Shown: positions 9,499 through 17,658 of the stretch, piece by piece | Layout of the letters: every line of letters starts with the position of its first letter | How positions within the stretch are numbered: position 1 is the first letter of the stretch | Assembly: GCF_030687575.1 (NCBI RefSeq) | Contig: NZ_CP117439.1 | Location: 2,409,501-2,473,500 of the forward strand | Source of the DNA: Pseudomonas sp. FP2309 | GTDB lineage: Bacteria; Pseudomonadota; Gammaproteobacteria; Pseudomonadales; Pseudomonadaceae | Direction: 5' to 3' | DNA: 64,000 nt | Position numbers and translations under genes: made by a program | The notes under the pieces: generated by a model | The model's database searches: none | What the model saw: the letters and a program-made list of their open reading frames with translations, nothing else | Told to the model about the DNA's origin: nothing

Positions 9499-10152
9499 GT
9501 GAACACTCTTAAGATCGCCGCCTGCGTGGGCGTCGCGTGCCTGCTGGCCGGCTGTAACCCATTGATGCAGGCCTCCCTGGACACCTTCAAAGCGGCCGTG
9601 GTCGGGCCGGCGCCGCTGGCGTTGACCAGGGCCCAGGTGGACGCGGTGCCGTTCCCCCAGATCAAAGTCACCACGGTGTCCAGCGAAGGGGTGATGGCGC
9701 TGATTCGCCAACGTGGCGACCTGCAATTCTGGGTGGCCTCCGGCAAGCAGGTGCTGTTGTTGCGCAACGGTCTGGTGGTGCGCACGGTGGGCTTGGGCGC
9801 TGACCTTGATGGCACCCGTTGGCAAGGCCAGTCGCCGTTCCAGCAAGGCTTGCACCGGCTGCCGCAGGGTTATCGCAGCACCCGCCAGATCGACCTGGTG
9901 GGCGGTTATCAGCTGGGCATCGACGTCACCAGCCGTATAACGCGCAAGGGCATCGAGACCGTCGAGATTCTCGACAAAGCCTATGCCTTGCTGCGGGTCG
10001 ACGAAGACATCGAAGTGGGCGACTTTCGGGCGCGTAACCGTTACTGGGTCGACCCCAACGACGGGTTTATCGTGCAAAGCGAGCAACACCTGACGCCCCG
10101 CCTGACGCTGACCATCACCCAACTGCAACCGACCCGCAAGGACGCGCCATGA
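9499..10152 (+). CDS. yjbF: YjbF/GfcB-family outer-membrane lipoprotein
   Basis: A 217-residue lipoprotein starting at GTG 9499, with signal peptide and lipobox LLAGC (Cys19). The body, including KVTTVSSEGVMALIRQRGDLQFWVAS-type segments and LVVRTVGLGADLDGT, matches the YjbF/GfcB (group 4 capsule) family. It is part of the yjbFGH set acting in the periplasm and outer membrane on polymer secretion. It follows the wza stop by 12 bases and overlaps yjbG by four bases (ATGA). Confidence 0.9.
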   Translation: MNTLKIAACVGVACLLAGCNPLMQASLDTFKAAVVGPAPLALTRAQVDAVPFPQIKVTTVSSEGVMALIRQRGDLQFWVASGKQVLLLRNGLVVRTVGLGADLDGTRWQGQSPFQQGLHRLPQGYRSTRQIDLVGGYQLGIDVTSRITRKGIETVEILDKAYALLRVDEDIEVGDFRARNRYWVDPNDGFIVQSEQHLTPRLTLTITQLQPTRKDAP

Positions 10153-10916
10153 GTGTTCGACGAGTTGGCGCGCTGCTGCTGTTTTGCGGCTGCGCCAGTG
10201 TGTGCCAGGCCGCGATGACGGTCAGTGGCGAAGTGCGCAACCCAGGGCCGGTCCCGTTGCACAGCGGAGCGCGCCTGCTTGACGTTATCACCGCCGCGCA
10301 ACCGGACGCCCAAGGCTATTGGCTGGGCGCGGCCTGGCTGCGCCAAGGGTTGCTGATGCAGCAGACCCGGCTCAAGGCCGGTGTGTTATTTGACCTTGAC
10401 GTGCTGCACCAGGCTGCTTTGGCGGCGGGGCGCGAGGCGCGTGCACGAGCGGCGGCCAGGCTTTATCAGCAGGTGCTGGTCTTGCCGGTTACCGGTCGTC
10501 AGGTGGCGATGCTCGACCCGGTGGCGGTGGAGGTGGGGTTTGCGCCCAACCCGTTGGTCGATGACGGCGACCGCCTGGTCTACCCGCCCAGGCCCGCGCG
10601 CGTACAGGTGCTGGGCGCGGTGGCCGCACCGTGCAGCCTGCCATTCACGCCGCTGCAGCCGGCACGTGCTTACCTCGACGCCTGCCCGCCATCGGCCCAG
10701 GCGGATGTCGATTACCTGTGGCTGATCCAGCCCGACGGCGCCGTCACGCGCCTGGGCATCGCCGCGTGGAACCGCGAAGACGGCGCGCCGCCCGCGCCTG
10801 GCAGCACCTTGCTGGTGCCGATCCGCAACGACGATCTGGACCCACCCACCCCGGAACTGAATCAGCAACTGGCCGAGTTTCTGGCCACCCAACCCCAGGC
10901 CGAGGTCACGCCTTGA
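10149..10916 (+). CDS. yjbG: YjbG/GfcC-family periplasmic polysaccharide protein
   Basis: A 255-residue exported protein with a Sec signal peptide (cleavage near VCQAAM). YjbG/GfcC proteins have two beta-grasp (SLBB-like) domains and a C-terminal helix and act with the capsule secretion machinery. Here TVSGEVRNPGPVPLHSGARL and YPPRPARVQVLGAVAAPC look like the two SLBB-like repeats. The start overlaps yjbF (ATGA), and the stop overlaps the TTG start of yjbH. Confidence 0.88.
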   Translation: MSVRRVGALLLFCGCASVCQAAMTVSGEVRNPGPVPLHSGARLLDVITAAQPDAQGYWLGAAWLRQGLLMQQTRLKAGVLFDLDVLHQAALAAGREARARAAARLYQQVLVLPVTGRQVAMLDPVAVEVGFAPNPLVDDGDRLVYPPRPARVQVLGAVAAPCSLPFTPLQPARAYLDACPPSAQADVDYLWLIQPDGAVTRLGIAAWNREDGAPPAPGSTLLVPIRNDDLDPPTPELNQQLAEFLATQPQAEVTP

Positions 10917-12988
10917 AATTATGTCTTGCGGCTGTGCTGCTGGTGCCCTGTGGCGTCGCGCATGGCGAACCGCGTTATACCCAGAGTGATTTTGGCGGCG
11001 TGGGGCTGCTGCAAACCCCCACTGCCCGCATGGCGCCGGCCGGTGAATTCAGCGTGAATGCCAACCGCACCGAGCCTTACAGCCGTTACAGTTTTTCCGC
11101 ACAACCGCTGGACTGGCTCGAGGGCACCTTTCGCTACACCGCGATCACCAACCGCCCCTATGGCGCCGAGTCGTTCAGCGGTGGCCAGAGCTACAAGGAC
11201 AAGGCCGTCGACGCCAAAGTCCGCCTGTATCCGGAAAGCCACTGGCTGCCCGCCGTGGCGCTGGGGTTTATGGACCTGGGCGGCACCGGGCTGTTTTCCA
11301 GCGAGTACCTGGTGGCCAACAAGCGTTATGGCGATGTGGATTTCAGCGCCGGTATTGCCTGGGGTTACCTCGGCAGCCGTGGCGACCTCGGCAACCCGCT
11401 GGGGGCCGTGGATAACCGCTTCAATGAGCGCCCCACCGCCGAGGGTTCCGGGGACTTTTCCAATGGCTATTTTCGCGGCAGGCCAGCGCTGTTCGGCGGC
11501 ATCGCCTACCAGACGCCGTGGGCGCCGTTGAGCCTCAAGCTGGAATACGAGGGCAATGACTACCGGCACGAACCGCGCGCTAACAATCAGCGCCAGGATT
11601 CGCCGATCAACCTGGGCCTGGTCTACAAAGTGGCGGATTCGGTGGACGTGAGCGCGGCCTGGGAGCGTGGTAACACCGCGATGTTCGGCATCACCCTGCA
11701 TACCAATTTCGTCAGCCGCAAAGCCCCGGTAAAGAGCTACGACCCGCCGGCGCCCAAACTGCCGGCAGAGGCGCCGCAGACACCGCTGGACCAGGTGGAC
11801 TGGGCCGCCGTGTCCAAGCAATTGCACGACAACGCCGGCTACAACGTGCAGCGCATTACGCGGCGCGGGCCCGAGCTGCTGGTGTATGGCGAACAGCAGC
11901 GCTACTTCTACAGTGCCAAGGCAGTGGGGCGCGCCAGTCGGATCCTCGACGGCAGCGTGAACGATCAGATCGATTGGTTCACCTTGGTCAACGAGCGCTA
12001 CGCCATGCCGATCGAAGAAACCAGCGTGCCGCGCCAGACGTTCCGTGAGGTGGTGAACCACCGTGAAGACCTGCAGGACCTGCACCGCCAGGTCGAGGTC
12101 AACCGCGCCAGCGATCGCTCGCAAACGCTGCTTTATAGCGCGCCACCCAAGCCCTTCAGCTATGGCGTGGGCCTGGGCTACAAGCAGAACGTCGGCGGCC
12201 CGGATGGTTTGCTGTACCAGATTTCCGCCGACCTTGACGCCGAATACCGCTTCACCCGCAACACGTGGTGGAGCGGCCTGCTCAGCATCAACCTGCTCAA
12301 TAACTACGACGGTTTTACCTACGACGCGCCGAGCGGCCTGCCGCGCGTGCGCACTGACCTGCGCCAGTACATGACTGCCTCCGATGTGACCCTGCCGACC
12401 TTCCAGCTCAACCACGCGGTACAGCTGGATCAGGACCTGTACGGCATGGTTTACGGTGGGTTGCTTGAGTCGATGTACGCCGGTGTCGGCAGTGAAGTGC
12501 TGTACCGCCCGATGGGCCAGCGCTGGGCATTGGGTGCCGACCTGAACTACGTACGCCAGCGTGGTTTCGAGCAGGATTTCAGCTTGCGCGATTACCGCAC
12601 CGTCACCGGGCATATCACCGGCTATACCGACTTGCCGTTCAACCTGCAGGGCGCCTTGAGTGTCGGCCGCTACCTGGCCCGGGACTGGGGCGCGACCCTG
12701 GACCTGTCGCGCGAATTCAGCAACGGCGTGCGCGTGGGAGCCTGGATCACCCGCACCAGCGCATCTGCTGAACAGTATGGCGAAGGCAGCTTCGACAAAG
12801 GCTTGTACCTGTCCATTCCGTTCGATGAGTTGATGAGCCTGTCGACGATGCGCCGCGCCAACCTGGTGTGGGCGCCGCTGACCCGCGACGGCGGTGCGCG
12901 GTTGAATCGCGCCTATTCACTGCATGCGATGACCGACGGGCGTGACAGTGATCTGTTCTACAAGAACTTCGACAAGATCACGCAGTAA
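10913..12988 (+). CDS. yjbH: YjbH/GfcD-family outer-membrane beta-barrel protein
   Basis: A 691-residue outer-membrane protein of the YjbH/GfcD family. The frame opens far upstream, but the best start is the TTG at 10913, which overlaps the yjbG stop (TTGA) and gives a signal peptide ending VAHGE. It has the family start QSDFGGVGLLQTPTARMAP, many alternating amphipathic strands, and the terminal barrel motif ending DLFYKNFDKITQ. Recent work on the family suggests two linked barrels and a role in polymer secretion. It ends the operon, ahead of a hairpin shared with the convergent wcaJ-type gene. Confidence 0.9.
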   Translation: MKLCLAAVLLVPCGVAHGEPRYTQSDFGGVGLLQTPTARMAPAGEFSVNANRTEPYSRYSFSAQPLDWLEGTFRYTAITNRPYGAESFSGGQSYKDKAVDAKVRLYPESHWLPAVALGFMDLGGTGLFSSEYLVANKRYGDVDFSAGIAWGYLGSRGDLGNPLGAVDNRFNERPTAEGSGDFSNGYFRGRPALFGGIAYQTPWAPLSLKLEYEGNDYRHEPRANNQRQDSPINLGLVYKVADSVDVSAAWERGNTAMFGITLHTNFVSRKAPVKSYDPPAPKLPAEAPQTPLDQVDWAAVSKQLHDNAGYNVQRITRRGPELLVYGEQQRYFYSAKAVGRASRILDGSVNDQIDWFTLVNERYAMPIEETSVPRQTFREVVNHREDLQDLHRQVEVNRASDRSQTLLYSAPPKPFSYGVGLGYKQNVGGPDGLLYQISADLDAEYRFTRNTWWSGLLSINLLNNYDGFTYDAPSGLPRVRTDLRQYMTASDVTLPTFQLNHAVQLDQDLYGMVYGGLLESMYAGVGSEVLYRPMGQRWALGADLNYVRQRGFEQDFSLRDYRTVTGHITGYTDLPFNLQGALSVGRYLARDWGATLDLSREFSNGVRVGAWITRTSASAEQYGEGSFDKGLYLSIPFDELMSLSTMRRANLVWAPLTRDGGARLNRAYSLHAMTDGRDSDLFYKNFDKITQ

Positions 12989-12996
12989 CACGGTGG

Positions 12997-13031
12997 CCAA
13001 TGTGGGGCAGGGCAGCCGGCTCCCACATTGG
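12997..13031. terminator. Hairpin between convergent yjbH and wcaJ-type genes
   Basis: CCAATGTGGG (12997-13006) pairs exactly with CCCACATTGG (13022-13031). The arms contain the GTGGG/CCCAC core of the intergenic hairpins found elsewhere in this window. It probably acts as a bidirectional transcript end; there is no long T tract. Confidence 0.6.
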
Positions 13032-13049
13032 GTCTGCGTGGAGATGGGC

Positions 13050-14441
13050 TCAGTAGATATCTTTGGAAAGCAGCGTGAACGGCGTCTTCAGCAGGATCTT
13101 GATGTCCAGCCACAGCGACCAGGTGTTGATGTAACGCAGGTCAATGTCGACGCGCTGCTGCATCTTCTCCAGTGTCTCGGTCTCGCCCCGGCAGCCATTG
13201 ACCTGGGCCAGGCCGGTGATGCCGGGTTTGATCCGGTGGCGGGCCATGTAGGCGCGGATTTTCCCCGTGTAGTAATCGTTGTGTGCAATGGCGTGAGGCC
13301 GCGGGCCCACAAGGGCCATGTGCCCTTGCAACACATTGAACAACTGGGGCAACTCATCGATGGAGGTGCGTCGCAGAAACCGGCCCACCGGGGTGATGCG
13401 TGAATCATTGCGGCTGGCCTGGCGCACCTCATGGCCGTCATGCACGCGCATCGAGCGGAATTTCCAGACCTTGATCACCTCGCCGTTCCAGCCGTGGCGG
13501 TCCTGCTTGAAGATCACCGGGCCGGGAGACGTCAGCTTGATCAGCACGGCGCACAACAGCAACAACGGGCTCAACACGATGATCGCCAGCAATGCCAGGC
13601 TTTTGTCCAGCAACGCCTTGCTCAAGGCGGCGGTGGGGCGGCTGGTCAGCGGGCTTTCATTGAGGAAGATCGCCGGCAGACCGTCCACTTCGGCCACGCA
13701 GTGGTTGAGCAGCAGCATGTTATTGAGATCGGGCACCCAGATCACGTCGACGCTGATGTCCAGCAGGTTGAGGTACAACGTCTCAATGTGGGTGGCCTCC
13801 TGCAGCGAATGGGTGATGTAGAGCCGACGAATACCGTGTTGCCGGATCAACTGTGGCAATTGCGGCAGTTCGCCGAGGATCTGCGGTTGTGCGCCGTCAG
13901 CGGCGTCGACGTTGCTGCCGACGAGCCCAACCAACGGCGAGCGCTTTTGCCGCGAGAGGGTACGGGCCAAGTCGACGGCCAGTTTGCCGGTTCCCACAAT
14001 TAATGACTTATGCCGTTCATGCAGTTGGCGGTGGTAATACCGGGACAGGCTGTGCAAAGGAATATAAAACAGCGCCAATAAGGGATAACTGATCGCGACC
14101 CAGAGCAATAATGTTTCCAACGGGAATAATGAACTTGCCTGGCACGCGACGCCCACCATATACACGATGCCGACGGTCAGCAGCCAGCCCAAAAACAGGC
14201 GTCCCAGGCCCACGGCATAATCATCTTTTTTACTATAGACATCACACAGGCTATACGCGGGAAGCGAGGCCAGTATCGTAAACGCGGCCAGCACTCGATA
14301 GTGGTATTCAAGTTGTCCTGTCTTTAAAAATACCAACATAAACAGCGCTGCAACGACCAGGCCCGACGCCAGCGTCCACTGGCCCCAAAACGTTAAGCCC
14401 TTGGGGGTCAGGTGGCGATGCATTCTAGTATTGTTCAGCAT
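13050..14441 (-). CDS. wcaJ: WcaJ-type undecaprenyl-phosphate sugar-1-phosphate transferase
   Basis: A 463-residue polyisoprenyl-phosphate hexose-1-phosphate transferase of the WcaJ/WbaP type that would load the first sugar phosphate (usually glucose) onto undecaprenyl phosphate. The N-terminal half has four or so membrane helices, then a CoA-binding-like domain (SLIVGTGKLAVDLA). The C-terminal catalytic domain has KVWKFRSMRV, LRRTSIDELPQLFNVL and GPRP. The ATG at 14441 has CGGGAG at good spacing; an internal ATG at 14423 lacks one. It is transcribed away from a phased GTTATAA array, so it may be the controlled step of polymer production. Confidence 0.93.
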   Translation of the reverse strand: MLNNTRMHRHLTPKGLTFWGQWTLASGLVVAALFMLVFLKTGQLEYHYRVLAAFTILASLPAYSLCDVYSKKDDYAVGLGRLFLGWLLTVGIVYMVGVACQASSLFPLETLLLWVAISYPLLALFYIPLHSLSRYYHRQLHERHKSLIVGTGKLAVDLARTLSRQKRSPLVGLVGSNVDAADGAQPQILGELPQLPQLIRQHGIRRLYITHSLQEATHIETLYLNLLDISVDVIWVPDLNNMLLLNHCVAEVDGLPAIFLNESPLTSRPTAALSKALLDKSLALLAIIVLSPLLLLCAVLIKLTSPGPVIFKQDRHGWNGEVIKVWKFRSMRVHDGHEVRQASRNDSRITPVGRFLRRTSIDELPQLFNVLQGHMALVGPRPHAIAHNDYYTGKIRAYMARHRIKPGITGLAQVNGCRGETETLEKMQQRVDIDLRYINTWSLWLDIKILLKTPFTLLSKDIY

Positions 14442-14577
14442 AGTTCTGCTCCCGGTGGTGACCACGCACGTAGTGGCAGGGTTAATAAAGTCTCGGTATG
14501 ACCGAACTCAAACGACAGGCACGCGCGAGCGCGTACCCATGGATAGTAATGAACGGTCGGGGGCATTGGCTGACGAC

Positions 14578-14636
14578 TTATAACAAGGTGCGCGCCATAT
14601 TGTTATAAAGAGGGTGTTATAAAAGGGCAGTTATAA
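14578..14636. promoter_or_regulatory. Phased GTTATAA repeats upstream of the wcaJ-type gene
   Basis: GTTATAA occurs at 14602, 14616 and 14630, exactly 14 bp apart, each followed by a purine-rich A/G tail. An inverted copy (TTATAAC) lies at 14578. The array is about 135-195 bases upstream of the wcaJ-type start. OmpR/PhoB-type winged-helix regulators typically bind phased direct repeats, and two such proteins are encoded next door, so I infer it is their operator. No clear -35/-10 pair was found. Confidence 0.6.
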
Positions 14637-14686
14637 GAGAGTTTTAATAGGCAGTGTGAATGATAAAGTCTGATCTTTTTATTATC

Positions 14687-15241
14687 TCAACGACGCGCCT
14701 GGCTTAACTCAAGCGGTTTTTTGATTTTTTGTGTAAGGCAGTATCCGCGATTTCTGACTGCGCGAAACAAACGCTCGCCTGCATTGGCGCGCTTGAACTT
14801 TTCCTGCAAGCGGCTGAGGCACATCTCGAGGCCGCGATAGTGGTCCGGTTCGCGTCCTATATTGCGGATCAATTCTTCTTTGCTGACCACGCGCTCTTCG
14901 TGATGCAGCATTTTTTTAATCAACGCAGACTCAATGGCGGTTAACGAAATCCGCAGCCCGCCTTTGACCAGCGTTCGATCATGTTGCGTGAGCAACCAAA
15001 AGTCTTGGGGATGCGGTTGCGGTCTGTCGCCGGTCATATCCGCGTAAGCGGTATGGTTTTGCGGCGCATGCTCGGCGATCCGGGAGGCTTGTGGTGCGGC
15101 GTTAAACGGTTGTGATGGCAGGGTGAGGGTGTGGGCGGTCACGTTTAAATCGTAGTGGAACGTCTCTGCATTGGGCGTGAAGTCCTGCAGTGCGATCGCC
15201 GCATGTGTGGGCGTGAAGGCGTATTTGTTGAGAGAGCTCAT
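14687..15241 (-). CDS. Receiver-less OmpR/PhoB-type winged-helix regulator
   Basis: A 184-residue protein. Residues about 95-175 form a trans_reg_C winged helix (ISLTAIESALIKKMLHHEER, EELIRNIGREP, RAVRNRGYCL). The first 85 residues show no receiver domain and no motif I recognise. The ATG at 15241 is preferred; an in-frame TTG lies four codons upstream. It is the last gene of a minus-strand trio with an EAL-like protein and a pseudo-receiver regulator. It lies just upstream of the phased repeats before the wcaJ-type gene, so it is a candidate direct regulator of the polymer locus. Confidence 0.8.
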   Translation of the reverse strand: MSSLNKYAFTPTHAAIALQDFTPNAETFHYDLNVTAHTLTLPSQPFNAAPQASRIAEHAPQNHTAYADMTGDRPQPHPQDFWLLTQHDRTLVKGGLRISLTAIESALIKKMLHHEERVVSKEELIRNIGREPDHYRGLEMCLSRLQEKFKRANAGERLFRAVRNRGYCLTQKIKKPLELSQARR

Positions 15242-15273
15242 AGTGTCCACCAAATTCAGGAAGATGCAGTTCT

Positions 15274-15966
15274 TTAAAAACGGTCAGCAGGCGAGTAGTA
15301 GCCACCCTGAAAATATTCGAATGGAAGGCTTTTTGCCATCATTGCGCTATCGGAAAATTCAACATGGTCGGCGATGAAACCCACCCGTGTTGCACTGATC
15401 AGCTCCAGCATGCGGTCGTAGAGCCGATTGAAGAGGTCCGAACGTGTGTTGAGGCTCAGCCGAAGGGCGGAATCCGGGAATGGCATTTTTATGTAGTCGT
15501 AGAGTTTCAGGTCGATCAGCAGATCGCCTGGTTTTGTATCGAGCGTGTAGTTGTTGTAGGCCAGCCTGATACCGTTATGGTCTTTGAGTTTGTACAGCTG
15601 ACGTACCATGGCCCTGCGCTCTGCGGGCCCCGGCAGGGCATCCAGTGGGTTGTAGAGGCTCAACATGAGAGACCGCCCATGGGCGTCCATGGTGTGGGCC
15701 AGGTCAAGGATGTCCTTGATGAGGATGTCGTTCATCAACACGCACTGGTCTATGTTCAGAACACTGTGGCTGGCCGTTCCAAGATGCGGGAGCGACGGCA
15801 GCATGCGTTGCAGCGCAGCGCTGTAGGCCGCGTTCAGTTGCTCACGGGTGCCGGTGCCCAACACGCGTATTTCGCGGCCCCATAAAGCATGGCTGCGCTC
15901 GACGATCGCCTGGCGGGCCAGCGCCAGGCCCGCAACGGGCCCAGGTGAAAGTTGCTCGTTATTCAC
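15274..15966 (-). CDS. Degenerate EAL-domain protein
   Basis: A 230-residue stand-alone EAL-like protein. It begins with ALARQAIVERSHALWGRE, which aligns with the usual EAL-domain start, and ends with FEYFQGGYYSPADRF, like the usual YxQGxxxxxP end. The metal-binding DDFGTG motif is replaced by a segment containing NNYTLD, and the ExxE-type positions are not evident, so cyclic-di-GMP hydrolysis is unlikely. Such proteins can act as ligand or protein sensors (for example YdiV). The GTG at 15966 has AAGGAGAGG upstream and overlaps the preceding gene by eight bases; an open frame extends further but lies in that gene. Confidence 0.75.
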   Translation of the reverse strand: MNNEQLSPGPVAGLALARQAIVERSHALWGREIRVLGTGTREQLNAAYSAALQRMLPSLPHLGTASHSVLNIDQCVLMNDILIKDILDLAHTMDAHGRSLMLSLYNPLDALPGPAERRAMVRQLYKLKDHNGIRLAYNNYTLDTKPGDLLIDLKLYDYIKMPFPDSALRLSLNTRSDLFNRLYDRMLELISATRVGFIADHVEFSDSAMMAKSLPFEYFQGGYYSPADRF

Positions 15967-16687
15967 GGCTCGACCTCTCCTTGATGGGGTGGAAATGACT
16001 GGCGCAAATAAGGGCGCGGCTGAGCTTGTACCCATAGCCGCGGATGTTCTGGATGATGTTCTCGCCGTAGTGCGCCTTGATTTTACCGCGCAAGCGACTG
16101 ATGGACTTTTCCAGGGCTCTGGAGTCGTAGTATTTAGTATTAAGCCCCATGACTGCGGCAATTTCATTGTGACTAAGCAGTCTGTTCTGGATAAGCGCTT
16201 CCAGTACTTTCATTTCGACGAATGATATTTCCAGCTTTTTGCTGTCGCCATAAATGCACATGCGGTCCTGGTCTAACACCAGTGCGTAGTGAGGGGGCTG
16301 CGTACTTTCAGACAGGAAGGTATCGAACAGGCTGAGTGTGTTTTCAGGGGAGGTTTCTACCACCTTGATGCAATAGTCCGCACCGGCCAAGTAGTATTTT
16401 GTTTTGCTCAGTGTGGACGCAAATGTCACGACCACAATTATCGTGCAGTGCGGATTTTCCTGGCGGGCTTTTCTTATGATGTCCAGGGTTTGATGGCTGG
16501 CAGAAGGTGTGTCGATTTCTATAATAATCGCACGGTAGTTTCCGTGCTTTTCTTTGGCGTCAATTAGTTGTCCGTAGCAGCGTGTATCGACTTTTAAATG
16601 ATTCGGCACAGTGCGAACTATCAGCGCCCGGAAGTCGTCCGATTTCGATTGAGTCCGTGCAATAGCGAGGACATTGGAAAAATGCAT
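15959..16687 (-). CDS. Pseudo-receiver winged-helix response regulator
   Basis: A 242-residue protein with a receiver-like N-terminal domain (about 1-125) and an OmpR-type winged helix (about 140-230, ending NIIQNIRGYGYKLSR). The receiver lacks the first-strand acidic pair. In IIIEIDTPSAS, the residue four before the conserved Pro is Glu57, where a phosphorylated Asp is expected; the late Lys is kept (ADYCIKV). It may therefore be locked in an active-like form or respond to something other than phosphate. The ATG at 16687 follows AAGGGAGTAGGTG; a GTG one codon earlier is possible. It heads the three-gene operon. Confidence 0.8.
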   Translation of the reverse strand: MHFSNVLAIARTQSKSDDFRALIVRTVPNHLKVDTRCYGQLIDAKEKHGNYRAIIIEIDTPSASHQTLDIIRKARQENPHCTIIVVVTFASTLSKTKYYLAGADYCIKVVETSPENTLSLFDTFLSESTQPPHYALVLDQDRMCIYGDSKKLEISFVEMKVLEALIQNRLLSHNEIAAVMGLNTKYYDSRALEKSISRLRGKIKAHYGENIIQNIRGYGYKLSRALICASHFHPIKERSSRE

Positions 16688-16741
16688 CACCTACTCCCTT
16701 TTCTGGCATGCAAAGCCGTCGGTTCAATCGCTGCTAGCATT

Positions 16742-16770
16742 TAGATACTAATCGAATTGAATACGGTCAA
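16742..16770 (-). promoter_or_regulatory. Candidate promoter of the three-gene regulatory operon
   Basis: On the minus strand TTGACC (16770-16765) is followed after 17 bases by TATCTA (16747-16742), about 55 bases before the start codon. The -10 match is weak. The rest of the 306-base gap (16688-16993) is AT-rich compared with its surroundings and holds a hairpin near the thioesterase end. It has no GTTAT core. Confidence 0.3.
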
Positions 16771-16922
16771 ACGTGACAAATTTTAACATTCACCACATTA
16801 TTTTTGCGGGCCGTGCGAGGAAGTAAGCGGTTGTTGTACGGGGCTTTACCTGAACTTACACATAGGCTAGTGCAAATTCTAAGTGCTGGTTAAGTATTTT
16901 AGCCCCAACGATTTTTTTGAGC

Positions 16923-16946
16923 CGGGCAAGGTTAAAGCCTTGCCCG
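16923..16946. terminator. Hairpin downstream of the thioesterase-like gene
   Basis: CGGGCAAGG (16923-16931) pairs with CCTTGCCCG (16938-16946) around a six-base loop. It lies about 50 bases past the stop of the minus-strand thioesterase-like gene. No U tract follows on that strand, so termination is plausible but not certain. Confidence 0.45.
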
Positions 16947-16993
16947 TTTATGAGCGGGATGTGAGGCCATGCGGGGCATTCGAGATCGGCTTG

Positions 16994-17536
16994 TCAGGTC
17001 AGCTCCTCTGCCCGCAACTGCGCACCCATGTCATCGCAGCTCAGCGCCCAGTCGGTCAGCCATTGCGGCATCGACGGTGATGCCTCGGCCAGTCCCAATT
17101 CCCGTACAAACTCGGCAGGGGGCAGGGTGCCCTTGGCCGAGCGGAACAGCCCGCGCATCACAACCACGCCGACGACGCGACCGCGACTGACAAACCGGTG
17201 CTCCATCAGGGTCCACTTGTGGTCCCAGCCCAGCAGGCGGGTGTGCACGTCGAATGCCTCGAACAGTTTCAACTCCCGCCGAAACTTGCCCCAGGTGTCG
17301 CCGACGATGGGCAGCGCCTTGTGGCGCAGCGCCACGCGAAACGCACCGGTGCGCAACACGAAATCCATCCGTGCGACGTCCGCCAGGGAAAAGTAGCGGC
17401 CATTGGTGACATGCCGGTTGATGTCCAGGTCCAGTGGCCAGACGCGCATACGCACCACGGTGGTGGCCAGTCCGTCGGCGGGTTTACGCCATGGGCGACG
17501 GCAGAGCATGTAGAGCAAACGAAACCAGAGATTCAT
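16994..17536 (-). CDS. Hotdog-fold thioesterase-family protein
   Basis: A 180-residue protein of the acyl-CoA thioesterase superfamily (4HBT/THEM6-like). RVWPLDLDINRHVTNGRYFS carries the Asp/Asn/His active-site region typical of hotdog thioesterases, and KLFEAFDVHTRLLGWD continues the fold. The N-terminus has a short hydrophobic segment (LWFRLLYMLC) that may attach it to the membrane. It stands alone between the regulatory operon and the repeat-protein gene. The substrate is unknown. Confidence 0.8.
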   Translation of the reverse strand: MNLWFRLLYMLCRRPWRKPADGLATTVVRMRVWPLDLDINRHVTNGRYFSLADVARMDFVLRTGAFRVALRHKALPIVGDTWGKFRRELKLFEAFDVHTRLLGWDHKWTLMEHRFVSRGRVVGVVVMRGLFRSAKGTLPPAEFVRELGLAEASPSMPQWLTDWALSCDDMGAQLRAEELT

Positions 17537-17658
17537 AGCAGTGCCAGACAGTTGATCGATGGCAGCACTTTAGGGGCCCGAGGCCAGGTGAGGTAGGTCC
17601 GCAAGTGACTGATTTGTCGAGGACGGTACGATTCGGATACTTCCCTTTAAGGCAGACG

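Noticed and set aside
8524..10128. 534-codon minus-strand frame opposite wza/yjbF
   Set aside because: A GC3 shadow: it runs antisense to two genes with clear lipoproteins and family motifs, has low-complexity His/Gln/Arg-rich sequence and no ribosome binding site.
10919..12613. 564-codon minus-strand frame opposite yjbH
   Set aside because: Antisense shadow of yjbH with no recognisable motif; codon bias belongs to the plus strand.
16688..16993. RsmA/RsmE-type GGA control of the regulatory operon leader
   Set aside because: A GGA overlaps the ribosome binding site before 16687, but there is no second hairpin-borne ANGGA site visible, so I do not claim it.
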